DNA of 64,000 nt from Strongylocentrotus purpuratus (GCF_000002235.5 NW_022145599.1:24884879-24948878), one strand, 5' to 3'; shown: positions 45,701 through 48,491, counted from the stretch's first letter. The notes: a model not told the origin generated them from the sequence alone. A program made the numbers and translations.

Positions 45701-48491
45701 ATTACATAAAATTTGGGTCAAGGCCACTTTTCTTGAGAGGGCACAAATCCACTGAAAGGGGCACAAATCTATCCAAAGGGGCACAAATCTATCCTAAGGG
45801 GCACTAAGGCCAAAGTGGAAAGTGCGCGTAAAATCACCTCACGCCGTTTTCATGGAGCTCACTACTCCCCCCCCCCCCCCCCCCCCCCAACTGAGCGAAT
45901 TATCGGCCGGCGCGATTTTCAAATTTTTGGGAGCAAAACAAAATAGTGCTCACTACCCCCTCTCCCCGCTTATTAACAGGCTGGCTGTTTGGCGCTAAAT
46001 ATTCTTCCACGAATTGGGCCCCCTCTTTGGTCCCCTCCCCTCCCACCGGCTGGATCCGCCCGTCAGGTAGGTGGAGGGTGGAGGGAGTGGGAGTGGGGAG
46101 TATCCCCCTTTGACGTTTCATTAAGTTATTAGAAAAAGAAAACTTTCGTTGTATCGTTCTCGACTCTTTATCCTTTTCTGAATTCCACGGGAAGCTTAGA
46201 CGTTTTTAATAAATAATTAGAGAAAGAAGACGATTCGATGTACCTTTTTTTTACTCTTTATCCTTTTCTGAATTCCATGGGAAGCGCGGAAGCTTGTATG
46301 TTTTTAATAAACTATTAGAGACAGAAGACGATTCGTTGTACCGTTATCGACCATTAATCCTTTTCTGAAATCAATTCCCACCCCTCACGCGCGAGGCGTG
46401 GAAGCTATGACGTTTTAATTAAAACGTATGGGAAAGAAGACGATTCGATTTATCATTATCTCAACTTTTAATCCTCTTCTGATTTAATTCCCGAGAAAAT
46501 TCCAAGTTTTTCACTGATTAAAAAATCTAAAAACGCACCAAAAAAGGTCACAACGCGAAATGAAGATGTTGAACCAACGATGGGTAAACAAAACTTCCTG
46601 ATGTTCATTGGTCCAAATAAAAAGGATGGAGATGGATTGAAAAACTAAGCAGGAGTCATTTCGGTTTTTGTGCCGATAATTATTGTTTTTAGAGCTCCAT
46701 AGGGGCAACAAAACCTTGCCGATAATTATTGTTTTTAGAGCTCCGTAGGGGCAATAAAATCTTGCCGATAATTATTGTTTTTGGAGCTCCGTAGGGGCAG
46801 CGAAGGCATGCCGATAATTATTGTTTTTGGATCTCCGTAGGGGCAGCGAAGGCATGCCGATAATTATGTTTTTAGATCTCCGTAGGGGCAACAAAGTCTT
46901 GCCGATAATTATGTTTTTAGATCTCCGTAGGGGCAGCAAAACCTTGCCGATAATTAATGTTTTTAGATCTCCGTAGGGGCAACAAAACCCTGCCGATCAT
47001 TATTGTTTTAAGATCTCCGTACGGGCAACAAAACCTTGCCGATTATTATTGTGTTTAGAGCTCCGTACGGGCAACAAAACCTTGCCGATAATTATTGTTT
47101 TTAGAGCTCCGTAGGGGCAACAAAACCTTGCCGATAATTATTGTTTTTAGATCTCCGTAGGGGCAACGAAGTCTGTTTGAACATACAAGTCGGGGTTGAC
47201 TTATGATGACTATAATGTCGGCAAAACTTTTGTGGATTAAGATATAGTGGCCGTAAACGGTTTGATTTTGAAAAGGGCATTCCGGCCAGTGAGAGGGGCA
47301 TGGCGGCAAATTGCCGATTGCCGGTGGGTAATTCGAGCCCTGCGTATACTAATATCAACGTTTATTTTATATTTGTATTTGTATTTATTAACATTTATTT
47401 CCTTCTCAACAGTACAATATAAAACACAATGTATATATACTGTACATGATATACGTAACAATTATTTCAACATAGAGTATACAGTAAATAATTCAGATAC
47501 GGAAGGAGGCTAAAACCCGGAAAGCATAGCTTGAGTTGGGAATGCCCATAATAAATTAACACAGTTACCGAGAGAACTATCCGAAAAATACTCTGAAAAT
47601 AACAAGAAAATTGACACGAAACTGGTAATAAACATAACGACTTTTAACTCATGATCTTCATTTGGATATTTAATGAATATTTACTTCATTTTGGGTAGAG
47701 TCTATGTTTTACTATTACTATTAGTAGGGTATCTCCACGCAGGCCTGTCTCCACGCCAGAGTTACGTCTCAAATTTTGGATAGGTTTCTGAACAAGCACC
47801 GAATAAGCATCATCTGCATAAACAAGGATCGTCTTCGTAAACGCAGCCAGACACGTCCGCATTTTTGCAGAAGTTTCTCATTTCCGATCCTCGCGTTGGC
47901 GATGCGAAAACGGATTCCGCATTGAATTTGTAGTATTGTACAGAGACTTTCACGTTATGAGCAAAATATCCCCGGGAAGAAGGACAACCCATAAAAGTAG
48001 ACGGTGAACTGGGGTTATTTTCTTATGCGGAATCCGTTTTTAGCATCGCCAGCGCGCAGTTCAGCCAGGAAACAGAAACTCACAGAGCGCCGATGAAGAA
48101 AAAAAAAAAGATCCTTAAAGGACCTTATTTTTTACTAGGATGCAATATATCCACATTTACGAGGATATGCTCGTTTATGCGGACAATCCTCATTCTCGGA
48201 CAAGCGCCCCTACTAGTACTGGTAGGTGGTATTAAAGTGCGATTTATTTTGCACAACTGTCATGAAGTTGAATCCAACACGATATCGGGCAGATAGGACT
48301 ACAATGTAAGAAAATCTAAAGAGTCATGTCTACTCGACACTGAATCTGGGCTCATGCACACGCAATAATCCAAATAAAACCTTCATTTAAACATACAACA
48401 AAAATCCTAACAGGATGAACTTTACTCTTACTTTATTGACGAAAGCTACTTTCCCAATTACTCCAGAGAAAAAATCATTTGGCGCTGCCAT
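11..48491 (-). CDS. TEPSIN: Tepsin (AP-4 complex accessory subunit, ENTH/VHS-domain protein), 12 exons in window, 3' end off the left edge
   Basis: Joined exons (5' to 3' on the minus strand): 48491-48432, 44854-44782, 43621-43530, 41934-41841, 40719-40652, 40115-39959, 39357-39178, 37986-37768, 36110-36002, 35222-35100, 966-903, 145-11. They sum to 1374 nt, 458 codons, with every phase consistent. Residues 1 to about 140 form the ENTH domain, with a signature LLLKATQDDD, then PGYLFKEIA, then PPDPLHG. A Ser-rich low-complexity linker follows (about 180-350), then the second tepsin-specific VHS/ENTH-like domain (about 351-458). Known role: tepsin rides on AP-4-coated vesicles at the trans-Golgi network and binds the AP-4 beta and epsilon ears through C-terminal peptides. 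Those peptides are not in this window, consistent with further exons to the left. Vertebrate tepsin is about 525 aa. Oddities: intron 2 is GC-AG, and intron 10 is about 34 kb and holds three plus-strand genes. Recognition is by remembered family sequence, not by a search. Confidence 0.9.
146..902 (-). other. Tepsin intron 11, no recognised content
   Basis: AT-rich sequence between exons 12 and 11 with short A/T runs. No coding signal or named repeat was recognised. Confidence 0.6.
903..966 (-). CDS. TEPSIN: Tepsin exon 11 (second VHS/ENTH-like domain, central helix)
   Basis: A 64-nt exon between TTTTCTAG and GTAAGT. With two bases from exon 10 it encodes K-SSLLNCEKMIELLTSSHNTQL. The L-L-N-C-E core followed by a hydrophobic helix is the hallmark of this part of tepsin. 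It lies 34 kb from exon 10, yet phase 2 in and phase 0 out fit both neighbours exactly, which is strong evidence for the long intron. Confidence 0.85.
967..2329. other. Intronic AT-rich stretch, nothing recognised
   Basis: About 1.36 kb upstream of the first paralogous block. I see no coding exon, promoter or named repeat on either strand, only short CT runs downstream of it. Confidence 0.5.
3125..3142 (+). promoter_or_regulatory. Core promoter of Ig-like gene 1 (inverted CCAAT plus TATA-like box)
   Basis: ATTGG at 3125-3129 (inverted CCAAT box) is followed four bases later by TATTTATAT at 3134-3142. The same arrangement occurs at 26180-26197 in front of gene 3, with nearly unchanged surroundings. 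Transcription would be expected to start near 3165-3175. Function is inferred from motif and conservation. Confidence 0.5.
3170..3301 (+). other. 5' leader exon of Ig-like gene 1, with a 7-codon upstream ORF
   Basis: The start is inferred from the promoter. The 3' border is GAGTTAG followed by GTAAGTGT, a strong donor that is also present in copies 2 and 3. It contains a short ORF at 3247-3270 (MFYKKNL, stop) that is nearly identical in copy 2. Intron 1 would run 3302-4617. Confidence 0.55.
3440..3443. other. Uninterrupted TTAA site in intron 1 of gene 1
   Basis: The context GGTTAAGGGTTTGAAT is the empty counterpart of the site filled by two different transposons in genes 2 and 3 (10578-10581 / 12891-12894 and 26929-26932 / 27693-27696). 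Confidence 0.75.
3575..4100 (+). repeat. Tandem duplication of about 250 bp in intron 1 of gene 1
   Basis: The series CTGATGCTGATGAGGCT, a GTTATATTTTAGG phrase, AGAGCTAGTGACCATAGAG and ACACATCCAGGTA occurs twice in the same order (about 3578-3825 and 3838-4095). Copies 2 and 3 carry the series once, so the doubling is specific to copy 1. The phrase ending ACACATCCAG has a pyrimidine-rich lead and could act as an acceptor; no exon is proven. Confidence 0.6.
4677..5675 (+). CDS. Ig-like type I membrane protein, paralog 1 (332 aa)
   Basis: The coding exon opens after the acceptor TCCTCTTTGCAG (exon from 4618), and the ATG at 4677 is the first in it. Predicted layout: signal peptide 1-33; V-like Ig domain about 34-137 with Cys51, Cys53, Cys96 and a D109-Q-G-T-Y113 motif, but Ser at 115 where the F-strand Cys should be; a second Cys-rich Ig-like domain about 138-222 (Cys144, 159, 172, 206, 207, 218, 220); a Ser/Thr-rich stalk with N-glycosylation sites; one membrane helix about 277-298; a short basic tail. 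Read straight through, it ends FSNRFSNRGKY. If a 40-nt GT..AG segment (5611-5650) is removed it ends DFQIGENISVK at 5685. I do not recognise a named family; a surface receptor or adhesion role is inferred. Confidence 0.85.
   Translation: MLQVSFHSLNGGFQIPILFISIILISLYGCESTQLSKIQGQEAYLIFPYPCDCTQVTLQHSYRIPFYSSTDGSSLSLSQDQVQRYKVQNRNDTENCALEFTIGNLLSIDQGTYISSVFKDGEIIVEQTYRIWLQVDFPPGKASCVVGEDKGGEWVSIDCTANVGSLSGEFECYQGGVWMLPLSDPTHTDTLLKQTILIKKSQPVFCCSSTLDEYKERCECNDTALYADDDSNDPCPPLEITTMPPLSTLTENNQSDYYSPVTSSIPVNTKKCNSNICVIIHSILLPIELTLLFLSLFFHYKMKTRIRNNKNGIYSPLFCLCFSNRFSNRGKY
5676..6215 (+). other. 3' UTR of Ig-like gene 1
   Basis: This matches the region after gene 3 (about 29,656-30,040) and after the terminal exon of gene 2 (about 19,330-19,830), and ends at a poly(A) signal variant. 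A short open frame at 5732-5974 is not kept in the other copies. Confidence 0.55.
6192..6197 (+). terminator. Poly(A) signal ATTAAA, gene 1
   Basis: ATTAAA directly before GTGTCCATATG. Copies 2 and 3 have AATAAA at the same aligned place (19806-19811 and 30018-30023), which supports use as a cleavage signal. Confidence 0.5.
6392..6441 (+). other. Candidate distal terminal exon of gene 1
   Basis: After GTTGTTTTCACAG there is a 50-nt frame that, joined to the phase-1 donor at 5610/5611, encodes DFQIGKNICIKLSHSD and a TAG. It has the same length and C-terminal Ser-Asp-stop as the proximal frame of gene 3 (29631-29680). It lies beyond the ATTAAA signal, so use would need a longer transcript. Confidence 0.45.
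6442..7511. other. 3' flank of gene 1, no gene
   Basis: Paralogous with about 30,250-31,390 downstream of gene 3. It includes an AT microsatellite at 6745-6765 and A/T-rich sequence. No coding signal was recognised. Confidence 0.5.
7516..8019. mobile_element. TTAA-flanked TIR element, family C (504 bp, nonautonomous)
   Basis: It starts AGGTAATACAAAGTTTTGG and ends with the exact reverse complement, and lies between TTAA (7512-7515) and TTAA (8020-8023). The paralogous site in block 3 is empty at 31397-31400, followed by the same TGTGATATAAGTATAATTTA flank. No transposase is present. TTAA duplications are typical of piggyBac- and Kolobok-type elements; the superfamily is not decided here. Confidence 0.85.
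8024..9150. other. 3' flank of block 1, no gene
   Basis: Paralogous with about 32,590-33,270 and 33,760-33,990. It contains GT-rich stretches and, near 9,065, an AAAATGGCGGAC phrase shared with 33,903. No convincing gene was seen. Confidence 0.5.
9986..10000 (+). promoter_or_regulatory. Promoter of Ig-like gene 2, TATA box lost
   Basis: The inverted CCAAT ATTGG (9986-9990) is kept, but the following positions read TCGCTTTTTTCTCC instead of the TGCTATTTATATTC of copies 1 and 3. Confidence 0.5.
10025..10140 (+). other. 5' leader exon of Ig-like gene 2, with a 7-codon upstream ORF
   Basis: Aligned with the leader of gene 1. It ends AGAGTTAG before GTAAGTGC. The upstream ORF at 10093-10116 encodes MFYKQNC. 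The 5' border is inferred. Confidence 0.5.
10582..12890. mobile_element. TTAA-flanked TIR element, family A, carrying a nested satellite-bearing insert (2309 bp)
   Basis: It lies between TTAA at 10578-10581 and TTAA at 12891-12894. The ends carry ATTTGCAGCCAACATC and its inverted partner ATGTCCCATTTGCAGGCC. Without the insert it matches, in reverse orientation, the 532-bp element at 22447-22978. The insert begins near CCGTGTATAAGGCGCAC (10,655) and ends with a second GTGTATAAGGCGCAC (about 12,400) followed by CCCGATTTTTGATCGG. Confidence 0.75.
10781..12310. repeat. 46-bp satellite, about 33 tandem units
   Basis: The unit contains GGAGCTCTAAAAACAATAAT, then TATCGGCAAGGTTTTGTTGC and CCCTAC. 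Most units differ by 0-3 bases, with recurring variants (TCTTGCC, GTTCCCC, GTGTTGCC) showing that groups of units were copied together. Within a unit GGCAA and TTGCC can pair around a 7-nt loop. Units abut without spacers, so this is not a CRISPR array. Short open frames here are by-products. Confidence 0.95.
13277..13500 (+). mobile_element. tRNA-derived SINE
   Basis: The head GATAGCTCAGTCGTTAGAGC (A box) is followed by GGGTTCGAAACC (B box), but the 3' side cannot close an acceptor stem. A non-tRNA body (TTTGGTAAGGCATCAATCC) and an ACCAAATTC-repeat tail follow. Not a working tRNA gene. Confidence 0.8.
13689..13729. repeat. Short palindrome with GTTGCACTGT ends
   Basis: GTTGCACTGTGTACATAGTA is followed by its imperfect inverse ending ATACAGTGCAAC. 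A further ACAGTGCAAC lies at about 13,764. Perhaps the end of a small foldback element. Confidence 0.5.
13936..14037. repeat. Inverted-repeat hairpin, about 102 bp
   Basis: The left arm starts CAAACTATCACTTCCTCGGC and the right arm ends CGGGAGTGATAGTTTG. Pairing continues inward to AATCTTTCC / GGAAAGAT near the centre. GC content is higher than the surroundings. Likely a foldback element. Confidence 0.65.
14600..15415 (+). repeat. Triplicated intron-end/acceptor segment upstream of gene 2 coding exon
   Basis: The phrase CACCTCTTTGCAG or TTCCTCTTTGCAG with its upstream flank occurs three times, with acceptors ending at 14854, 15132 and 15415. The last two copies are an offset of 283 bp apart and highly similar; the first is more diverged and has no ATG. 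Confidence 0.8.
15133..15362 (+). pseudogene. Truncated duplicate of the gene 2 start exon
   Basis: After the acceptor ending at 15132 the sequence copies the start of the gene 2 coding exon. An ATG at 15201 opens the same signal peptide (MFNVLFHSLTGGFEISILFI), but at residue 46 the duplication joint is crossed and the frame stops at 15362 after 53 aa. Splicing to this acceptor would give a secreted or dead-end signal-peptide fragment ahead of the real start at 15484. Confidence 0.75.
15484..16518 (+). CDS. Ig-like type I membrane protein, paralog 2 (344 aa)
   Basis: Same layout as paralog 1: signal peptide 1-33, V-like domain with Cys51 and Cys96 and D-Q-G-T-Y but no F-strand Cys, second Cys-rich domain, Ser/Thr stalk with the conserved ENNQSDYYS stretch, membrane helix about 280-301, basic tail. 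It is closest to paralog 1 in the Ig domains. The tail differs: after NDNNG the frame runs through a weak donor GTAAAG (16424) into intron sequence, adding a charged 30-residue end that finishes RKNSESV. The normal terminal exon at about 19,197 has lost its AG acceptor (CACAT) and has TAA as its third codon, so read-through is probably the real product. The acceptor used is the third of three copies (15415). Function unknown; surface receptor inferred. Confidence 0.85.
   Translation: MFNVLIHSLTGGFEISILLISIILVNLYGCKSTQLSKIEGQEANLIFPYPCDSTEVTLQHSYRVPFYRSSDGSSLSLSQDQVQRLQVQNRNNTDNCYLEFTINNLLSIDQGTYISSVYKDGEILVEQTHRIWLQVDFPPGKASCVVSEDKGGDWVSIDCTANIGSLSGEFECYQDGVWMPPLSDPSHTNTLLKQTILIKKSQPVFCCSSTLDEYKERCECKDTGLYITDDVSNNPCPPLSEITTMPLLSTLTENNQSDYYSTMTSSIPINTKHCKSNKGVIILLILLPIEVIVLILSLFFHYKIKTKIRNDNNGKDRPIPLQLNTSLLNGQKMENGSRKNSESV
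16519..16880. other. 3' flank of gene 2 before the minisatellite
   Basis: AT-rich sequence with no counterpart recognised after genes 1 and 3; likely former intron now acting as 3' UTR. No coding signal. Confidence 0.45.
16881..19090. repeat. 107-bp minisatellite with 555-bp higher-order period
   Basis: The usual unit contains GAGGTCAGGATTGTAAATAC, GTTGTCCAAAGACACTCGAT and ATGCTCTTTTATGATGTC. Unit starts at 17345, 17452, 17559 and 17668 give spacings of 107, 107 and 109. Longer variant units carry GAATGCTCTTTTGGGATATC. A five-unit block recurs with a 555-bp offset (17996 and 18551). A single-copy relative (CTATTGTGCTCTTTTATGATGGC) lies at the aligned place in block 1 (6263) and block 3 (30087). 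Confidence 0.92.
19197..19245 (+). pseudogene. Dead terminal exon of gene 2
   Basis: Aligned with the terminal exons at 6392 (gene 1) and 29631 (gene 3). The acceptor reads TTCTCACAT instead of TTTTCACAG, and the frame is interrupted by TAA at its third codon (ATTTCTAAATAGGG). Confidence 0.65.
19806..19811 (+). terminator. Poly(A) signal AATAAA, gene 2 block
   Basis: AATAAA before AAGTGTCCATATG, aligned with the signals of genes 1 and 3. It is 3.3 kb past the stop codon of gene 2 because of the intervening minisatellite. Confidence 0.5.
19830..20790. other. Intronic stretch with no gene
   Basis: Unique-looking AT-rich sequence with poly(A) runs near 19,845 and 19,962. A 69-codon open frame at 20128-20337 has no recognised domain and is not annotated. 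Confidence 0.45.
20815..21832. repeat. GT-rich minisatellite, about 14-15 units of 58-79 bp
   Basis: The unit is GAAGTAATTGAGAAAGGGGA, then AATCTTAGTTG, then a variable GT/GGGTGT run and TGCGTGCATTATAT. Length variation lies in the GT run. A single related GT tract occurs at the aligned end of blocks 1 and 3. Confidence 0.9.
21901..22442. other. Intronic stretch, possible short LINE or SINE 3' tail
   Basis: No gene. The segment ending near 22,190 with TAAAATAAATCAATCTGAAT resembles a retroelement 3' tail, at low confidence. Confidence 0.35.
22447..22978. mobile_element. TTAA-flanked TIR element, family A (532 bp, without satellite)
   Basis: It lies between TTAA 22443-22446 and TTAA 22979-22982. 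The ends are AGGTACTATGTCACATTTGC and, inverted, AGATACTATGTCCCTTTTGC. It contains a poly-G run at 22531-22539. Its reverse complement matches both flanks of the satellite insert at 10582-12890, so it shows the element before that insertion. Confidence 0.85.
23047..24257. mobile_element. hAT-like nonautonomous element (1211 bp) with 8-bp target duplication
   Basis: CTTATATA is present on both sides (23039-23046 and 24258-24265). The ends are CAGGGCTCAAATTA and, inverted, CAGCGCTCAAAATAC. Subterminal zones carry repeated inverted GACGGGGGCGATT / AATCGCCCCCGT blocks. 8-bp duplications and CAG ends fit hAT-type elements. No transposase frame was recognised. Confidence 0.8.
23398..23766. mobile_element. 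TIR element nested in the hAT-like element (369 bp)
   Basis: The ends are CAGGGGTGGATC and its exact inverse GATCCACCCCTG. Inside are two direct copies of about 100 bp (CGTCCACGAGCCGC ... GTTTTCCTGGCATCT). A target duplication was not clear. Confidence 0.7.
24266..24484. other. Flank upstream of the 566-bp duplication
   Basis: No gene. From about 24,420 it is similar to the start of block 1 near 2,330. Confidence 0.4.
24485..25616. repeat. 566-bp tandem duplication, two copies
   Basis: Copy 1 is 24485-25050 and copy 2 is 25051-25616, beginning TCTTTTTGGGTACTTTGATA and ending GAGGGACCAGCTGGTC. By eye they are identical, including the A and T runs, so the event is very recent or an assembly artefact. 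Confidence 0.9.
25825..25907. repeat. AT microsatellites
   Basis: Two AT runs (about 25837-25853 and 25874-25899), at the place where blocks 1 and 2 also have CT/AT runs upstream of the promoter. Confidence 0.85.
26180..26197 (+). promoter_or_regulatory. Core promoter of Ig-like gene 3
   Basis: ATTGG (26180-26184) and TATTTATAT (26189-26197) with the same spacing and flanks as in gene 1. Confidence 0.5.
26225..26339 (+). other. 5' leader exon of Ig-like gene 3
   Basis: It ends GGATTTAG before GTAAGAGT. The upstream ORF of copies 1 and 2 is lost because ATG has become ATT (ACATTTTTTTAG). The 5' border is inferred. Confidence 0.45.
26933..27692. mobile_element. TTAA-flanked TIR element, family B (760 bp)
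   Basis: It lies between TTAA 26929-26932 and TTAA 27693-27696. The ends are AGGGCAAGTCCACTCC and, inverted, AGGCCAAGTCCACTCC, with further inverted matches (GAAGCAGAA, CAGACAAACCAATCAAAAAA). The internal sequence has no transposase. It sits at the very TTAA that holds a family A element in gene 2 and is empty in gene 1. Confidence 0.85.
28651..29655 (+). CDS. Ig-like type I membrane protein, paralog 3 (334 aa)
   Basis: Signal peptide about 1-33; V-like domain with Cys51 and Cys94-96 region and D-E-G-T-Y but Ser in place of the F-strand Cys; second Cys-rich domain with the conserved SIDCT, ECYQDG and VFCCSSTLDEYK stretches; Ser/Thr stalk ENNQSDYYST; membrane helix about 279-300; tail KMKTRIRNN. 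It is the most divergent copy in the first domain. The ATG is chosen by alignment with copies 1 and 2. The TCCTCTTTGCAG acceptor used by them is deleted just upstream, so its splice entry is uncertain (candidates: AG at 28511-28512 or the CATCCAG at about 28,095). A 40-nt GT..AG segment at 29591-29630 offers an alternative end DFQIGTNISVKVNNSD with TAG at 29680. Function unknown; a surface receptor is inferred. Confidence 0.83.
   Translation: MLQVLFHSLPGGFKIPISIVSIFVLNFYGCKSTQLYKIQGQEANLIFPYPCDSTEVTLQQSARAPFYRSTDGSSLALPDDQVHRFKVQIRIKIGNCSLDLTISNLMRSDEGTYLSTIYKDGQLRDEYTTRIGLQVDYPPGEASCVASYDKGGDWGSIDCTAQVGSLSGKIECYQDGLWMPLLTDTIETHTSLQQTILIRKSLPVFCCSSTLDEYKLRCECNDTCLYKAEGDSNDPCPSSSETTTMPPLSTLTENNQSDYYSTVTSSVPLHTRNCNSNKCVMIHLILLPIELTLLFSALFFHYKMKTRIRNNKDGKYPPLFCLCFSNRFSNRDKY
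30018..30023 (+). terminator. Poly(A) signal AATAAA, gene 3
   Basis: AATAAA before GTGTCCATATG, aligned with the signals at 6192 and 19806. Confidence 0.5.
30217..30300 (+). other. Candidate distal terminal exon of gene 3
   Basis: It follows GTTCTCACAG. A 6-nt deletion relative to gene 1 removes the Phe-Gln codons and the usual TAG has become AAG, so joined to the donor at 29590/29591 it would read on to a TGA at 30300 (KLVSKSTK end). Confidence 0.35.
30434..30735 (+). mobile_element. Probable LINE 3' UTR fragment
   Basis: This segment has no counterpart at the aligned position after gene 1 and ends in a short ACAAAT repeat (ACAAATACAAATACAAATG), a tail type common for CR1/L2-like LINEs. 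No coding part is left. Confidence 0.4.
30736..33274. other. 3' flank of block 3, no gene
   Basis: Paralogous in pieces with 6,650-8,900. The aligned empty TTAA of the family C element is at 31397-31400. A poly(A) run lies at 32,685. No supported coding region. Confidence 0.5.
33284..33751. mobile_element. Foldback element with C-runs and G-runs, 9-bp target duplication
   Basis: GTCATTAAT lies on both sides (33275-33283 and 33752-33760). The left half is a series of GGACAATTACCCCCC-like phrases, and the right half is the inverse (GGGGGTAATTGTCC). Aligned block 1 (about 8,905) has the uninterrupted flank. A 9-bp duplication is typical of Mutator-like elements; assignment is uncertain. Confidence 0.7.
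34121..35099. other. Right end of tepsin intron 10, nothing recognised
   Basis: No gene. A weak open frame at 34237-34422 (minus) has no acceptor/donor setting that fits tepsin phases and is left out. Confidence 0.45.
35100..35222 (-). CDS. TEPSIN: Tepsin exon 10 (start of the second VHS/ENTH-like domain)
   Basis: 123 nt between CCCCTGCAG and GTATGT. It encodes LASVSVTDWSEEVSTVES and then PTKEELQKFVKK. Phase 2 at both ends, continuing into exon 11. Confidence 0.88.
35375..35592 (-). mobile_element. tRNA-derived SINE (minus strand)
   Basis: On the minus strand: GTGTCGGCTCAGTCAGTAGA (A box), then GGGTTCAAACCCCGGCC (B box), then an unrelated body. It lies in tepsin intron 9. Confidence 0.8.
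36002..36110 (-). CDS. TEPSIN: Tepsin exon 9 (Ser-rich linker)
   Basis: 109 nt between CTACAG and GTAAGA. It encodes EEDNNLIDTSSVSRGR and on to LSGAGSDLSE, a polar Ser-rich linker as in other tepsins. Phase 1 in, phase 2 out. Confidence 0.82.
36490..37705. repeat. Tandem repeat of about 145-150 bp units carrying DR1-like nuclear-receptor half-sites
   Basis: About seven units with TGACCTTTGACCTCATGACC, TCTAATCAGTTCAT, CAAGATACATACATG, AATCCGTCCATCGGTTCT and GTGATCACAAGC. Ends carry related inverted phrases (ATGCCTCCGCC near 36,500; TTTGCCTCCGGATACTTCG and GTAACGGAGGCA near 37,690), so the array may sit in a transposable element. It lies in tepsin intron 8. Confidence 0.85.
37768..37986 (-). 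CDS. TEPSIN: Tepsin exon 8 (linker with a polyserine run)
   Basis: 219 nt between CCTAG and GTATGT. It encodes LMNSGSSQWSPQHSIPTDYS, a run of acidic residues, a seven-Ser run from a GAT/ATC trinucleotide repeat, then RRWQHPRIDTPHTEGSSMLK. Phase 1 at both ends. Confidence 0.85.
38068..38370 (-). mobile_element. tRNA-derived SINE (minus strand), next to a poly-C run
   Basis: The minus strand has GTCGTGGTCGAGTGAATACG (head), GATTCGAGTCCCGCC (B box), ATGTCCTTTGGCAAGACATT and CAGGTGATGTAAATGGGTAC, ending in a GGCGCTATAGAAATG tail. The copy at 60042-60277 is the same family. Confidence 0.8.
38371..39177. other. Tepsin intron 7 remainder, no gene
   Basis: It has a short repeat of AGGGTGAACAGCAAGGATAG (also at 38,000), poly-C and poly-G runs and AT-rich sequence. 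Nothing else recognised. Confidence 0.5.
39178..39357 (-). CDS. TEPSIN: Tepsin exon 7
   Basis: 180 nt between CCTACAG and GTGAGT. It encodes PVTIESLGETVKGGLQQIAS and later TGYKPLHGYDPTSNHG. Phase 1 in and out. Confidence 0.85.
39358..39958. other. Tepsin intron 6, no gene
   Basis: It contains a near-palindrome around 39,495-39,550 (CCATGTGGTAGCC / GGCTACCACATGG) and a poly-C run at 39,659. No coding signal. Confidence 0.5.
39959..40115 (-). CDS. TEPSIN: Tepsin exon 6
   Basis: 157 nt between TTTGTACAG and GTAAGA. It encodes ALSERLFDTEVTHSRPSNHA and ends KMEGFGNTPVVSQ, matching the end of the ENTH domain and the GFG-containing segment after it. Phase 0 in, phase 1 out. Confidence 0.87.
40652..40719 (-). 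CDS. TEPSIN: Tepsin exon 5 (PPDPLHG motif)
   Basis: 68 nt between CAACAG and GTAAGT. It encodes CSGPPDPLHGMAPYVAVRKA; the PPDPLHG core is diagnostic of tepsin ENTH domains. Phase 1 in, phase 0 out. Confidence 0.9.
41221..41775 (-). mobile_element. Truncated LINE 3' end (CR1/Jockey-like)
   Basis: The minus-strand frame 41771-41520 encodes a typical C-terminus of LINE ORF2, with HSYITRQSSHFHLP, then GPILWNELPPNVKSS, then LNTFKRRYKQL. The 3' side ends in a TGAAA-type repeat tail (TTTCATTTCATTTCATTTCA on the plus strand). Heavily 5' truncated; no reverse transcriptase core. Confidence 0.8.
41841..41934 (-). CDS. TEPSIN: Tepsin exon 4
   Basis: 94 nt between TATTAG and GTAAGT. It encodes VLKIMLHLVEQGHPSYCEGL and then RRKAQGIQSSA, a core ENTH helix pair. 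Phase 0 in, phase 1 out. Confidence 0.9.
42479..43010. repeat. GT, CT and C microsatellite cluster
   Basis: GT run at 42481-42504 passing into CT runs (42505-42557, 42662-42704, 42891-42916), with poly-C tracts at 42917-42937 and 42955-42967. Long open frames here are low-complexity Leu/Ser and not genes. Confidence 0.95.
43530..43621 (-). CDS. TEPSIN: Tepsin exon 3
   Basis: 92 nt between TTCACAG and GTATGG. It encodes ITYESGSNCQCLVDFLVERL and then EKKSCHIKYK. Phase 1 in (GC-AG intron 2), phase 0 out. Confidence 0.9.
43622..44781 (-). other. Tepsin intron 2, GC-AG type
   Basis: The donor is AGCAG followed by GCAAGT and the acceptor is TTCACAG. No GT lies at a place that would keep the reading frame and the conserved EIADITYES join. 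Contains a G-rich run near 44,360; no gene. Confidence 0.75.
44782..44854 (-). CDS. TEPSIN: Tepsin exon 2
   Basis: 73 nt between TTTGACAG and GCAAGT. It encodes WPLLLKATQDDDIPTPGYLF and then KEIA, the most recognisable tepsin segment. Phase 0 in, phase 1 out. Confidence 0.92.
44888..45135. mobile_element. TIR element of hAT type (248 bp), 33 bp from tepsin exon 2
   Basis: ATTGTTAC flanks both sides (44880-44887 and 45136-45143). The ends are CAAGCGCGTAGCCAGG and, inverted, CAGGCGCGTAGCCAGG. It lies between the putative branch point area and the rest of intron 1. Confidence 0.85.
44940..45592. repeat. Tandem duplication of about 350 bp covering part of the TIR element
   Basis: The segment from GCGAAGCGC through GGCTACGCGCCTG and the flank TTGTTACCAACTATTAGCAC to TTAATACGAGTGCATTCCG occurs twice with an offset of about 350 bp and few differences. 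Confidence 0.85.
46095..46480. repeat. Degenerate tandem copies of the TIR-element interior
   Basis: Four diverged copies of TTATTAGAGAAAGAAGACGA followed by CGTTGTACCGTTCTCGACTC and TTAATCCTTTTCTGAATTC, spaced about 85-95 bp. Confidence 0.7.
46672..47170. repeat. 46-bp satellite, second array, about 11 units, inverted orientation
   Basis: The unit GCCGATAATTATTGTTTTTA, then GAGCTCCGTAGGGGCAACAA, is the reverse complement of the array at 10781-12310. Units here are more diverged (GATCTCCG, GGGGCAGCGAAGGCAT), which suggests greater age. Confidence 0.9.
47362..47515 (-). mobile_element. Probable LINE 3' tail fragment (minus strand)
   Basis: The plus strand reads ATATTTGTATTTGTATTTAT, i.e. an ACAAAT-type tail inverted, followed by sequence without a gene. 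Low confidence. Confidence 0.35.
47723..48222. repeat. Foldback element, about 500 bp, in tepsin intron 1
   Basis: Inner arms TTGGCGATGCGAAAACGGAT (47894) and GGAATCCGTTTTTAGCATCG (48031) are inverted partners. Outer arms (GCATAAACAAGGATCGTCTT and AGGATATGCTCGTTTATGC) pair imperfectly. Ends are TAGTAGGG and CCCTACTA. Confidence 0.6.
48432..48491 (-). CDS. TEPSIN: Tepsin exon 1 with start codon
   Basis: 20 codons, MAAPNDFFSGVIGKVAFVNK, ending before GTAAGA, phase 0. AGCAAAAAATGGC is an acceptable start context, and no earlier in-frame ATG close by fits better. The join to exon 2 gives NK-WPLLLK, as expected for tepsin. This is the shortest and least conserved part, hence the lower confidence. 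Confidence 0.75.
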
